Of a stretch of DNA of 64,000 bases, positions 1 to 9,060 are shown in pieces. Numbering within the stretch: position 1 is the first letter of the stretch; every line of letters starts with the position of its first letter. Made by a program: the position numbers and the translations under genes. Under the pieces are notes generated by a model that ran no database searches, had not been told where the DNA came from, and worked only from the letters and a program-made list of their open reading frames with translations. This stretch comes from Theocolax elegans (taxonomy: Eukaryota; Arthropoda; Insecta; Hymenoptera; Cerocephalidae): NCBI GenBank assembly GCA_026168455.1, contig CM047425.1:28062256-28126255 (forward strand), in the 5' to 3' direction.

Positions 1-135
1 GTGAACGATTTAAACTAAGAATTAAAAATTGTGAAAAAATTATTTCACCGATGCTTGTAAAAAAATAGAGGTATCTTTAAATAAAAAAGTTTAAAAATAT
101 TTTATGGTCTTATTTATTTTAATAATAAAACACAT

Positions 136-1066
136 TTACAAATCATTTTTGTTAATCCAACTATTGTGAGTACCATCAAATCCTAACCATTTTACATAAA
201 CATTATTTCCTTTTTTCTTTAAAACTTTTTCAATTAAATATATGTCTGGGCATTTGGTCTTTAAAAGCTCTTCTTCGTAAAATCCTCCAGCGATAGGTTG
301 TTCTTGATAATCCTTTAGAATATACGTATACGGAACTGTGTTTTTTACTTGACTAATTGTAAATATTTCCGTTGACCAATTTGGAGTATATCCCTTTTCA
401 AAAACGTGTTTACTCTTACTAATTCGTACTTTATCTCCAACCTTAAATTTTGCTCGTTTTGCTAAAGATCTTTGAGGTTTTGTATCTTTCAATTTATCGA
501 GTATACAGTCAACTTTTGAATGGGTAACATCTTTGGGCTTCATACCGATTGTTCTATGTACTGTATTGTTATATTTTAAAATTAACTCTGGCAAAATATG
601 AATCCATTTATAGTTTCCGTGAAGAGTAAAATGTTTCCACATTTTATTTTTAAGTGTACGATTAAATCGTTCACAAATTGATGCTTTAAGATTGCTGTAT
701 GTAGAATACAAATTTATGTTATATTTTTGCATAATGCTCTGGAAATCTTTATTATAAAACTCTTTTCCTCGATCTGTCTGGAGATGCTTTGGAATTCTGC
801 CTTTTTTAAGTATCGATTTCATAGCATCAGCAACATTTTTTTCCATTCTTTTGTTTAACAGCAACTGCCCATGCATGCTTGGACAATACATCGATTACAG
901 TTAACATATACTTATAACCACGGTTTTCACGAGCATAAGGTATCATTTCAACGAGATCAGCCTGCCAAGTTTCGTCCAAGTCGCGTATTTCAAATTTACG
1001 ACGTTGGTAATTCCGCCTGACTGGTTTGTGAAGTTCTTCAACTAGCTTATGTTTTTCTGTTGACAT
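136..1066 (-). pseudogene. Maverick-type integrase with chromodomain, frameshifted
   Basis: DDE integrase that would insert element DNA into the host genome. It reads leftward in two overlapping frames. The first (827-1066) carries the first catalytic Asp in WQADLVEM and the VIDVLSKHAW strand. The second (136-891) carries the second Asp in QTDRGKEF and the catalytic Glu in ICERFNRTLK. The C-terminus is chromodomain-like (VYVKWLGFDGTHNSW), as in Maverick and Ty3 integrases. The frame changes between about 827 and 891, so no intact enzyme can be read. The start at MSTEKHKLVEEL is chosen because it precedes the conserved region and follows a non-coding gap. The N-terminal zinc-binding module seen in retroviruses is absent. 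Confidence 0.85.
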
Positions 1067-1074
1067 ATTTTTTA

Positions 1075-1281
1075 TTACATTTTTTTATAACCTTTTTGAG
1101 CAGGAAATTTATTTGTATTGGTAGAATATTTTTGTTTGTATTCTTTACACTGAGAAGTAAAGTTTGTGGTTTTCTTCTTCTCATCTTCCGATAAAGGTTT
1201 ATAGTTATTACTTTGATTTGGTCCCATATTGCTACAACTTATGTTGCGCTGGGTTTTGAATCTTAAGCAAGTCCGCTTCAA
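1075..1281 (-). CDS. Small lysine-rich ORF, unknown function
   Basis: Hypothetical 68-codon leftward reading frame between the integrase and the next small gene, which it overlaps by 50 bp. The product is hydrophilic and rich in Lys, Asn and Thr, with no recognisable domain. A shorter form from the internal Met of MGPNQSNNYK would avoid the overlap and is as plausible a start. It may be a small virion-block protein of the Maverick element or a chance frame; only its position supports it. Confidence 0.35.
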   Translation of the reverse strand: MKRTCLRFKTQRNISCSNMGPNQSNNYKPLSEDEKKKTTNFTSQCKEYKQKYSTNTNKFPAQKGYKKM

Positions 1282-1579
1282 ATTTCATCAATTGTCTATC
1301 AATATCGTCTCTATGACTATCCACTATCAAGTCCAAATTTTGTAACTCAACTTTCAATTCGGATATAGTTCTTCGTACACTCTGAATTTCATTTTGTACA
1401 ATCTTTTGTAATGTGTCTAGATTGACTGCGTCGTTCAATGAAGCGGGTGCAGCAACGTTACACAGTCTTTTATTTCCTATATCGTACTGTCCATCGGAAG
1501 TAACTCTGTATCCAACACCAGGAGGTCCCTGCTGATTATCAAGTTTTTTAAGGTGACGTCCGAATACATCGACACTCAT
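1232..1579 (-). CDS. Small coiled-coil protein of the Maverick-like element
   Basis: Uninterrupted 115-codon frame starting MSVDVFGRHLKK. The N-terminal half contains a GPPGVGYRVTSDGQYDI segment and an NKRLCNVAAP turn. The C-terminal half (about residues 45-110) is a predicted coiled coil with regularly spaced Ile/Leu and charged residues. I recall similar small proteins in insect Maverick-like elements, and the fibre-like look of the first half suggests a virion or attachment-type role, but this is inference only. It is one of the few leftward genes with no visible lesion. It lies between the integrase block and the fragmented gene at 1612-2556, and was probably expressed from the same leftward transcript. 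Confidence 0.6.
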   Translation of the reverse strand: MSVDVFGRHLKKLDNQQGPPGVGYRVTSDGQYDIGNKRLCNVAAPASLNDAVNLDTLQKIVQNEIQSVRRTISELKVELQNLDLIVDSHRDDIDRQLMKFEADLLKIQNPAQHKL

Positions 1580-1611
1580 TTTGAAACTAAGCTCAATTCT
1601 AATTGTATTGT

Positions 1612-2556
1612 TTAATATATAATATTGACCTCACGAAGTTCCTCGATAATCGATTGAATTTCATTAATATGATTCTGATTGCCAGCTGATGTTTCAGCAA
1701 TGAGCAATTTCAAACGATCTACTAGTTCGTTTGGATCATCCCAATATACATAATCAGTATAAGCATGTTTATGAGCAATTTTGTATGGTGGGGGTAAACG
1801 TAAACCAGATCCTTCTTTAGATGGTCGACCACTAGATATAATTAATTTCGAAACATATTGAAGGAATTTCTTAGTGTTTTGTTCACGTACTGATTCATAT
1901 TCTTTGTAAAATTTTTTATGAGCATTAGTGTTATTAAGTATTTCAGCATAATTGTCCAAGTCACATTTTGTAATCAAACTAGTTTCTGGATCTTTCATAA
2001 ACAACAGCTGTAGTAGTCCTGGATTATTTGGATACTCTTTATTTTTATAATAAAAGTGTCTTGATCAAAATGTATTGGACTGTCGCCTATCATAAATGAA
2101 TCTTTCAGTTTCCGCACACCATAGGTTGTATCCAATTTTCTGGTTTCACCTCGTTTTATCATTGTAAGGTACTTGTTTACAATATTCTTTTGTGGTGTAA
2201 TATCGTCAACGTCAGAAATGCTCTCCATTGAAATGAAGCATCTTGACTATCTGAGTTATGCAACACCTCATCCTTCTCATCTTCTTCCTCCTCCTTTTCC
2301 TTTTTAATTCCATACAATTGTGAAACATCATCCTTTTTGAAATGGTTGGTGAAACCAACCTTTTTGCTTTATATTTAGAGTTTTCACTCGCATCTACTAA
2401 TCTTTCCAGTGGTTGTACGATGGGCTTAAAAGTTCCGATCATAGTTTTTTCAGTATCTATCTTATTTGCTTTTAACAAGTTATATTTACGTTTAATAGCG
2501 TCTCGAGCCTTCTCCACTTGACGTAAAACGTCAATTTGTTGATTAAAACCTGCCAT
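1612..2556 (-). pseudogene. Unknown Maverick-block protein, three frame fragments
   Basis: Three abutting leftward frames look like one former gene of roughly 310 codons. In order they are 2212-2556 (start MAGFNQQIDVLRQVEKA), 1995-2228 (contains MIGDSPIHFDQDTF) and 1612-2004 (contains LPPPYKIAHKHAYTDYVYW and ends IIEELREVNIIY). They overlap by 10-17 bp and change frame at each junction, the signature of two indels rather than three genes. The N-terminal part is helical and basic; the middle and C-terminal parts look globular. The family is common next to the ATPase in insect Maverick-like elements as far as I recall, but I know no function for it. A morphogenesis or DNA-binding role is possible but unproven. 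Confidence 0.6.
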
Positions 2557-2595
2557 GTTGTCACTTTAATGTCTATTACGACAATGCATATTTTG

Positions 2596-3208
2596 TTACG
2601 TACGATTTATATTTATAATGAATTTATCAAATCCTTGTCTATACCTTCCTTTTTCGATATCACGATCTTTGTCGATAACAAGGAAGCCATGATTATTATT
2701 CCAACAAAATGAACACAATTCCTTAAAATGTTTAGGAATTTGAGCGTAAGACTGACAAAGATAGAAACAATCAACATTTTTATGCCTTCCCATACAATAA
2801 AACGCTCTAACGTTGTCTTGTTTTTCACAGGCGATATCGTCAAATATCATTACAGAATTAGCAAGCGCCTTATTCCGGTGATACAACTAATTCATGTTCA
2901 CTAAATGGTAAATATTTTACCCCCTCTATCGGCTCAATTAATTTCTCTAAAAATTTGTATTTTGCTTGATTTAACGATTTTGAGTATACGTATACATTTT
3001 CAAATTTTAAACCATTGGGATGAAGGAGAAGAGCCAGTAGAGCATTTGTTTTTCCACAGTTGGAAGGTCCGCAAAATACAGCACGTATGCTATCTGGTAA
3101 CAAGTCTCCGTGACGTTTAACTTTTTTACCATCTTGTTTTGTAAATTGATCAAAGTTAATTATAGGAAGTTTGAGAGACTGCTCTTCGAAATCCATCTTG
3201 TAAAACAT
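2596..3208 (-). pseudogene. FtsK/HerA (A32-like) genome-packaging ATPase, frameshifted
   Basis: First leftward gene after the divergent promoter. Residues around 45-55 hold a Walker A motif (CGPSNCGKTNALL). The second frame (2596-2886) holds a Walker B strand (VMIFDDIA) and a following conserved block (FYLCQSYAQIPKHF). Both are typical of the ATPase that pumps DNA into capsids of Maverick and adintovirus type. The two frames overlap at 2870-2886, showing a single frame break between Walker A and Walker B. The last about 30 codons (after KHFKELCSF) look unlike the usual family ending and may reflect a further lesion. The start is MDFEEQSLKLPI at 3196 or the in-frame Met four codons upstream. 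Confidence 0.8.
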
Positions 3209-3290
3209 CTAAATTATGACTGACTATCCCAGTTATAAACGGTATATTTTATAGCATTGTACACAGTCTACATTGAACTACTGAGCAGTC
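3209..3290. promoter_or_regulatory. Divergent intergenic promoter region
   Basis: Only about 80 bp separate the start of the leftward ATPase gene from the rightward PLA2/protease gene. The segment is AT-rich and contains TATA-like stretches (tatattttatag near 3241). Because both blocks begin here, it is the likely shared promoter of the Maverick-like element. No defined factor sites can be named. Confidence 0.45.
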
Positions 3291-4541
3291 ATGATCATTC
3301 ATGAGGGTAAAGGTGTTGTCAATAAGCTTATAAATAAACTACCGTTTGAATTACACGTACCAGGCTACCAATACTGTGGACCCGGAACGAAACTTCAAAG
3401 ACGTTTAGATCGAGGTGATCCTGGAATTAATCCGTTGGACAGTGCATGCAAGGAACACGATATCGCTTACTCTAAAAACCGTGAGAATATTAGTGCGCGA
3501 AACGCTGCAGATCGCGTATTAGCTGAAAAAGCGTGGCAACGTGTACGAGCAACGGATTCTAGTATTGGTGAAAAAGCCGCTGCATTTGCCGTCTCAAATA
3601 TTATGAAAATGAAGTCAAAATTAGGAATGGGTTTGAAGAAGAAGAAGAAAAGCATTAGTAAAAGAAAAAGTAAAAAAAGAAAGTTGTTGACATTAAAAAA
3701 ATTGATAAATACAACGCATAAGTCTACTGCACCGAATAGCAATTCCAAAATACTTATAAAAAATGCATTAAAAATTGCTCGCGATAATGTAAAAAAAATT
3801 GGAGGTAAACGTAATGTCAATTTACCTCGAATTCTACCCGTTTCAAAAGCAGGCGGTTTTTTACCAGCTCTCATTCCGATATTCGCAGGGCTTAGTGCTG
3901 TAGGTTCGTTAGCAGGAGGCGCTGCTGGGATAGCGCAAGCTATTAACAGAGCAAGTGCAGCTAAAAACCAACTAGAAGAGCAAAAAAGACATAATCAACG
4001 TGTAGAAGCGTTAACACTTGGCAATGGTTTGTATCTGAAACCTCATCAAACAGGCTACGGTATAATTTTAAAATGTCAAAAGAAAAGAAAATCCAAAGGT
4101 GTGTCAAAAAAAAAGGAGGGTCAAAAAAAAAATTTCGTTTCTGTAAAACTACCTCGACGACCATTGACGGATTTGGATATAAATAAGTATGCACAAAAAT
4201 TACAAATTCCAAATTTTCGAGGAGTATTTATGAGAAACGCATTACCACGTGGTGGTCCATTGTCTATAGAATCTGCAGTAATAAATCTTGATGATTATAC
4301 TGGTCCTGGCACGCACTGGGTGGCCTATCGAAAAAATGGTAAAAATGTCTTTTATTTTGACAGTTTTGGGGATTTAAGACCACCGATAGATCTTATAACT
4401 TACTTAAAAGTTAACAACATCAAGTACAATTACAACAGATACCAACAATTCAATACATTTATATGTGGACATCTTTGTTTAAAATTTTTATGTGATATGT
4501 TAAACACTTCAAATAATTATCTTTTGAAAAAATATATATAA
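3291..4541 (+). CDS. PLA2-domain / pX-like / adenain-type protease fusion protein
   Basis: Uninterrupted 416-codon ORF of the Maverick-like element. Residues about 20-75 form a parvovirus-style phospholipase A2 domain: calcium-loop motif YCGPG near 28-32 and catalytic HDIAY near 54-58. Residues about 112-136 are a Lys/Arg-rich, nuclear-localisation-like tract. Residues about 187-225 are a Gly/Ala-rich hydrophobic segment resembling minor virion proteins (pX/pVI-like). From about 283 it resembles an adenovirus-type cysteine protease: His in GTHWVAY near 341, Asp in YFDSFG near 356, Cys in FICGHLC near 392. In relatives I recall, the PLA2 protein and the protease are separate neighbouring genes; here they join through an A-rich, Lys-coding linker (about 4070-4140). 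The fusion may be natural or an indel product in poly-A runs. Confidence 0.8.
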   Translation: MIIHEGKGVVNKLINKLPFELHVPGYQYCGPGTKLQRRLDRGDPGINPLDSACKEHDIAYSKNRENISARNAADRVLAEKAWQRVRATDSSIGEKAAAFAVSNIMKMKSKLGMGLKKKKKSISKRKSKKRKLLTLKKLINTTHKSTAPNSNSKILIKNALKIARDNVKKIGGKRNVNLPRILPVSKAGGFLPALIPIFAGLSAVGSLAGGAAGIAQAINRASAAKNQLEEQKRHNQRVEALTLGNGLYLKPHQTGYGIILKCQKKRKSKGVSKKKEGQKKNFVSVKLPRRPLTDLDINKYAQKLQIPNFRGVFMRNALPRGGPLSIESAVINLDDYTGPGTHWVAYRKNGKNVFYFDSFGDLRPPIDLITYLKVNNIKYNYNRYQQFNTFICGHLCLKFLCDMLNTSNNYLLKKYI

Positions 4542-4587
4542 ATCAGTGATATTTATAAATATCTTTAGTTCCATATAAACTTTCACA

Positions 4588-5276
4588 ATGGTTGAATCTT
4601 TGACACTTAGCTTGTCAGGCAGTACATCAGTGCTAGAAACGCACTATTTTCCTCCTATAGAACTCGATCGTGATAAAAATTACGTTTTGGGTTTGGTTGA
4701 GTTATTGACATTTAATTCCATTCCAAATATTGATATTGGTCATAATAAATTTTATGTTGGTGACGAAGTAATTGAGCTACCAACTGGTAGCTATGAGATT
4801 GAAGATTTAGAAAGAGTTTTACAAGAAAATCTAAAGTCTAAAGAATCAAACTCAGTATTAAACCTAATAATAATACTTTACGTAGTTTGATTTCTTGCAG
4901 TCATCAAATAAATTTTGAACCTGTAGATTCAATTAGTCGCCTGCTAGGTTTCACTCGACGTCTCTTGCCACCGTATAAAAATCACGTTTCCGACCTACCA
5001 GACGCCATTCTTAAAGTAAATGCATTACGTGTCGAATGTAATGTAACAACTAGAGCGTACATAAATCAAAGAAAGGTTCACACCATTCATGAGTTTTTTC
5101 CTGCTGTACCACCTGGTTACAAAATAATCGAAGTGCCTAAACAAATAATATATTTGCCAGTATCTGTTAACGTCATAGATCATTTACAATTACGAATAGT
5201 TGATCAAGACGGAGATTTGGAGAATCTACGCGGTGAAATTATAACTGTTCGTCTACACGTGAAAAAAATATCATAA
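4588..5276 (+). pseudogene. Penton-like minor capsid protein, frameshifted
   Basis: Two rightward frames (4588-4890 and 4887-5276) appear to be one gene. The first starts MVESLTLSLSGST and includes ELDRDKNYVLGLVELLTF and a GSYEIEDLE motif; the second ends RGEIITVRLHVKKIS. The beta-rich pattern, length near 230 codons and position between protease and major capsid genes fit the single jelly-roll penton or minor capsid protein of Maverick/adintovirus elements. The frame breaks near 4850-4890, where the first product runs into an unrelated hydrophobic tail. The start lies 46 bp after the stop of the protease fusion, suggesting co-transcription. Assignment to penton is from context and family resemblance. 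Confidence 0.65.
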
Positions 5277-5461
5277 TGGGTATTGTATTTAATGTTAAAA
5301 CTGGTTCCGGATATAACACTTCACCATGTCGTCGGACGATCAGTCATCGACAAAACGTCAAAGGACTAACACGTCAGAACATTCAGTTTCTGAAAAGCAT
5401 AGGTCTCAACGTCATCGCAAACAAAAGAAAGCAGAAGAGCGTCACAAACAAGAAAAAATAA
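5276..5461 (+). CDS. Small basic virion-block protein
   Basis: 61-codon ORF whose ATG overlaps the stop of the penton-like frame (TAATG). It starts MGIVFNVKTGSGYNTSPC and contains a NIQFLKSIGLNV motif before a strongly basic tail (NKRKQKSVTNKKK). Short proteins of this style precede the capsid gene in insect Maverick-like elements as far as I recall. The positive charge suggests nucleic-acid or capsid-interior binding, but no function is established. Another frame at 5326-5520 overlaps it and is treated as a shadow. Confidence 0.55.
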   Translation: MGIVFNVKTGSGYNTSPCRRTISHRQNVKGLTRQNIQFLKSIGLNVIANKRKQKSVTNKKK

Positions 5462-5503
5462 ATTGTCTATTTATTTGTTGTTGTCAATTTATTCCAAAAA
5501 ACA

Positions 5504-6009
5504 ATGAAAGATATTCTTAGCGTTCAAGCACCAGTGATTTTTGATGAGTCTATCGCTCACTATGAGATTCATGCACATCAACCCTACACATCACAGTCTT
5601 TCAACAACAGTGATGAAATTCGTATAAATTTTTCTTAAACTCTCAGTATTATCCTTATGGAAACTTAAATCTTGATGTGACGCGTAATCAGTTTGCTCCA
5701 TTATATGATATGCATGCACAGTTTCAAAGTACATACTACAACAATAATAACAACGAGACAATGTTGGATCCATTATTAAGCAGAAACGACTTCATTAATC
5801 GTATACCGCTTATAGTGATAGATTGTTCGAAACAAAACGAATCTATAAAACAGGCTGCTGTAGACGTACGCATTGAATTTGAAGCCAAACAAAATATACC
5901 GGAAGAAACTACTGCGTACTGCTTAATTTTACATGATCGTATAGTTAAATATAATCCAATCAGTGGTGATGTAAAAAAAATTGTATTATCACTTGTATTT
6001 GTAATTTAA
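5504..6009 (+). pseudogene. Major capsid (hexon-like) gene with large internal deletion
   Basis: An ATG at 5504 opens a 44-codon frame (MKDILSVQAPVIFDES onward) typical of the N-terminus of Maverick/adintovirus double jelly-roll capsid proteins. It stops near 5637. Immediately after, in another frame, about 5638-6009 reads a segment resembling the C-terminus of the same protein (QYYPYGNLNLDV, then LYDMHAQFQSTYY, a D-P-L-L segment and VIDCSKQNE). The central part of the normally several-hundred-residue protein is missing, so both jelly-roll cores are gone. This is the clearest evidence that the element cannot make particles. No coding sequence of the element follows it. Confidence 0.7.
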
Positions 6010-6577
6010 ATATATTACTTTTATTGTAAGAACATGAAAATAAAAAACTTATATATTTTTACTTACAAGCTTGTGTTTTTAATTATTATTATTAATTCAT
6101 ATCCGTACCACCTCCATCAATATCCTACGTTCAAACTCTCAAACTTGCGCGAGAATCGTAACACAACCTCTCTCTCTCTCTACGTCGTTGGAGCAACAGT
6201 TGGGTAGGTAAGTAAAACTATGACGCCGACACCGACGCCGATACCGACACCGACGCCGACGCCGACGCCGACACCGACGACCGTCGCGCTGGTGATTCTC
6301 TCTGCGCAGCTTAACCTAACTCTCGGTTGGGTGGGCAAGGAAGAGTTTTTTTCTTGCTAGAAATTACAGGTATAACAGATTTCTTTCTTTAAGTTTGCAA
6401 ACCGATAGAGTAGTTTTTCATTTTAACGATTTTTTAAGGTATATAAACGTACATAAATCTACATAAATGATATTTGAAATAACGGTCGATAGGGTAGAAT
6501 TCTACAAGGCTCAGGACTGTCAGTAAAGTATATTTCCATCTTAACGATCATTTTAACCTATATAAAATAACATTTAG

Positions 6578-6680
6578 CGGGGATCAGAACCCATAGTCGG
6601 TAAGGTAGAAATCGCGTGCTCAGATGGTAAGTGGCTTAGAACCCGGTCTGCTTGACAGCCGCTGTGCTCTATCTACTTAC
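6578..6680 (-). mobile_element. tRNA-like SINE segment (repeated at 7829-7931)
   Basis: On the minus strand a GATAGAGCACAGCGG stretch resembles a pol III A box. Box-B-like motifs follow: GGGTTCTAAGCC, then GGGTTCTGATCCCC further on. The spacing fits a tRNA-derived SINE head with a second tRNA-like unit rather than a functional tRNA, since no clean acceptor stem is visible. The same sequence recurs in the second unit of the tandem duplication. Confidence 0.5.
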
Positions 6681-7065
6681 TATCGGATCAAAAATTTAAA
6701 TTATTTTCAATATATTTATTACTTATTATGCTTATTTTTCTTGTTCTGAACAGTAATATTGGAATCCCCATTTTGAAAACATAAATTTATTATATTGTCT
6801 ATTCGTAAAACTATATTGTCAGTCTATATTATTTCGTTATTTAATTAACAATTGTATTAAAATAAGTTAGTGCAATAGAAAATACAGAAATCCAGTGTGG
6901 AAGTAATTGAAATTATTTATTAATAATTATTAAGTAATTAAGATTTCGTAAGATTATTGTTTATCTTTTTCAAGTATATTTACCAAATGGAATCGACAAG
7001 GCATTTCTTTTAAAATAACACATTTTTTTAGAAAAGTGCCCTATTATTTGCGGCTTATGTTTGTG

Positions 7066-7281
7066 TTTATTTATTCTAACCAATCTTATGTAATACATAA
7101 TCAATGTTCCAGTATGATCCAGGTACATAATCCATGTTCCATAATCCGAGTTAAATATCAAAAAACACGTTTTACGGTGTAAAAATTGCAAGTATGGTCT
7201 AATTCCAATCACACTTTTGCAATTGCTATATTTAACAATTACATAATGTATTACATAAGATTGGTTAGAATTAAATAAGCA
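7066..7281. mobile_element. Short palindromic MITE-like element (second copy about 8318-8535)
   Basis: The left arm TTCTAACCAATCTTATGTAA (7074-7093) is matched in reverse complement near 7248-7270, giving roughly 35-bp imperfect terminal inverted repeats about 215 bp apart. There is no coding capacity. The terminal repeat plus small size fits a MITE. Its duplicate in the second tandem unit shows it was present before the duplication. Confidence 0.5.
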
Positions 7282-8554
7282 AATGTAGTAAAATAAATAA
7301 CTTATATTTTTACTTACAAGCTTGTGTTTTTAATTATTATTATTAATTCATATCCGTACCACCTCCATCAATATCCTACGTTCAAACTCTCAAACTTGCG
7401 CGAGAATCGTAACACAACCTCTCTCTCTCTCTACGTCGTTGGAGCAACAGTTGGGTAGGTAAGTAAAACTATGACGCCGACACCGACGCCGATACCGACA
7501 CCGACGCCGACGCCGACGCCGACACCGACGACCGTCGCGCTGGTGATTCTCTCTGCGCAGCTTAACCTAACTCTCGGTTGGGTGGGCAAGGAAGAGTTTT
7601 TTTCTTGCTAGAAATTACAGGTATAACAGATTTCTTTCTTTAAGTTTGCAAACCGATAGAGTAGTTTTTCATTTTAACGATTTTTTAAGGTATATAAACG
7701 TACATAAATCTACATAAATGATATTTGAAATAACGGTCGATAGGGTAGAATTCTACAAGGCTCAGGACTGTCAGTAAAGTATATTTCCATCTTAACGATC
7801 ATTTTAACCTATATAAAATAACATTTAGCGGGGATCAGAACCCATAGTCGGTAAGGTAGAAATCGCGTGCTCAGATGGTAAGTGGCTTAGAACCCGGTCT
7901 GCTTGACAGCCGCTGTGCTCTATCTACTTACTATCGGATCAAAAATTTAAATTATTTTCAATATATTTATTACTTATTATGCTTATTTTTCTTGTTCTGA
8001 ACAGTAATATTGGAATCCCCATTTTGAAAACATAAATTTATTATATTTGTCTATTCGTAAAACTATATTGTCAGTCTATATTATTTCGTTATTTAATTAA
8101 CAATTGTATTAAAATAAGTTAGTGCAATAGAAAATACAGAAATCCAGTGTGGAAGTAATTGAAATTATTTATTAATAATTATTAAGTAATTAAGATTTCG
8201 TAAGATTATTGTTTATCTTTTTCAAGTATATTTACCAAAATGGAATCGACAAGCATTTCTTTTAAAATAACACATTTTTTTAGAAAAGTGCCCTATTATT
8301 TGCGGCTTATGTTTGTGTTTATTTTATTCTAACCAATCTTATGTAATACATAATCAATGTTCCAGTATGATCCATGTACATAATCCATGTTCCATAATCC
8401 GAGTTAAATATCAAAAAACACGTTTTACGGTGTAAAAATTTGCAAGTATGGTCTAATTCCAATCACACTTTTGCAATTGCTATATTTAACAATTACATAA
8501 TGTATTACATAAGATTGGTTAGAATTAAATAAGCAAATGTAGTAAAATAAATAA

Positions 8555-9060
8555 TGTAGGGCAAAAATATGATTTTACACTATACTTACGAATTTTGATA
8601 CCATTATGGAAGGTGTTTTTTAAACTACTCTCAAAAAGATAATCTCAACTTTAGAAAGTTAACGGTATACATCTAATAATAAATAAACAAATTTATAATG
8701 TAAAAGTCTAATATTAATAAAATATACTATACATAAGTTTACAATATATCAAAATGAATTTTACACCTGCCAATAAGGAAATAAACACATGTACTGATTT
8801 TATTAAAATATAAATGATGAACAAATAACTGTAAAGATAGAGAAAAGTAGATTATCCACTAAATTAACCTTATAATCATTTATGCATTTCAAAAAAATAT
8901 CAGTGTACTTTGTTGGAGTACACATATATCTGATTAATAAATAAAAATATTATAATTTTAATAATGTAAACAAAATGATACATATTTATTAAACTTTTCT
9001 GCTTAAAAAATAGTTATTGTATGCAGAAAAAGTAGAAAGTAATTATTAGTTACAGAAAGA
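8555..9060. other. AT-rich stretch without recognisable gene
   Basis: Sequence between the tandem duplication and the Penelope-like remnant. No reading frame, inverted repeat or conserved motif stands out. Part of it may be the 5' untranslated region of the Penelope-like element. Confidence 0.4.

Larger units (their letters stand above)
1..6040. mobile_element. Decayed Maverick/Polinton (adintovirus-like) endogenous element, partial
   Basis: Two divergent gene blocks meet at about 3.25 kb. Leftward genes are an integrase with chromodomain, small proteins and an FtsK/HerA-type ATPase; rightward genes are a PLA2 and adenain-type protease fusion, a penton-like protein, a small basic protein and a hexon-like major capsid remnant. 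This combination is known from Maverick/Polinton elements and the related adintoviruses of animals. No protein-primed DNA polymerase is visible; it may lie left of the window or be lost. Integrase, ATPase, penton and capsid genes are all broken, so the copy is defective. The right end lies just after the capsid remnant, before the repeat starting near 6047. No terminal inverted repeat was identified. Confidence 0.85.
6047..8554. repeat. Near-identical 1.25-kb direct tandem duplication
   Basis: Unit 1 (about 6047-7300) and unit 2 (about 7301-8554) match base for base over the lines I compared, offset 1251 bp, with only scattered single-base and homopolymer differences (for example an extra T near 8047 and a G/T change in the Tccaggtac versus Tccatgtac segment). 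Each unit holds a CT-rich tract, a (CCGACG)-type GC-rich microsatellite (about 6220-6290 and 7471-7541), a tRNA-like segment and a terminal inverted-repeat element. No convincing coding frame exists; an 80-codon leftward frame at 6970-7212 has no recognisable motif. Recent duplication or an assembly duplication are both possible. Confidence 0.9.

Noticed and set aside
5326..5520. 64-codon ORF overlapping the small basic protein
   Set aside because: The other frame starts with the TAATG overlap and has family-like motifs; this one is Ser/His/Lys-rich noise.
6970..7212. 80-codon leftward ORF in the tandem duplication
   Set aside because: Open in unit 1 only; indels in unit 2 close it, and no domain is recognised.
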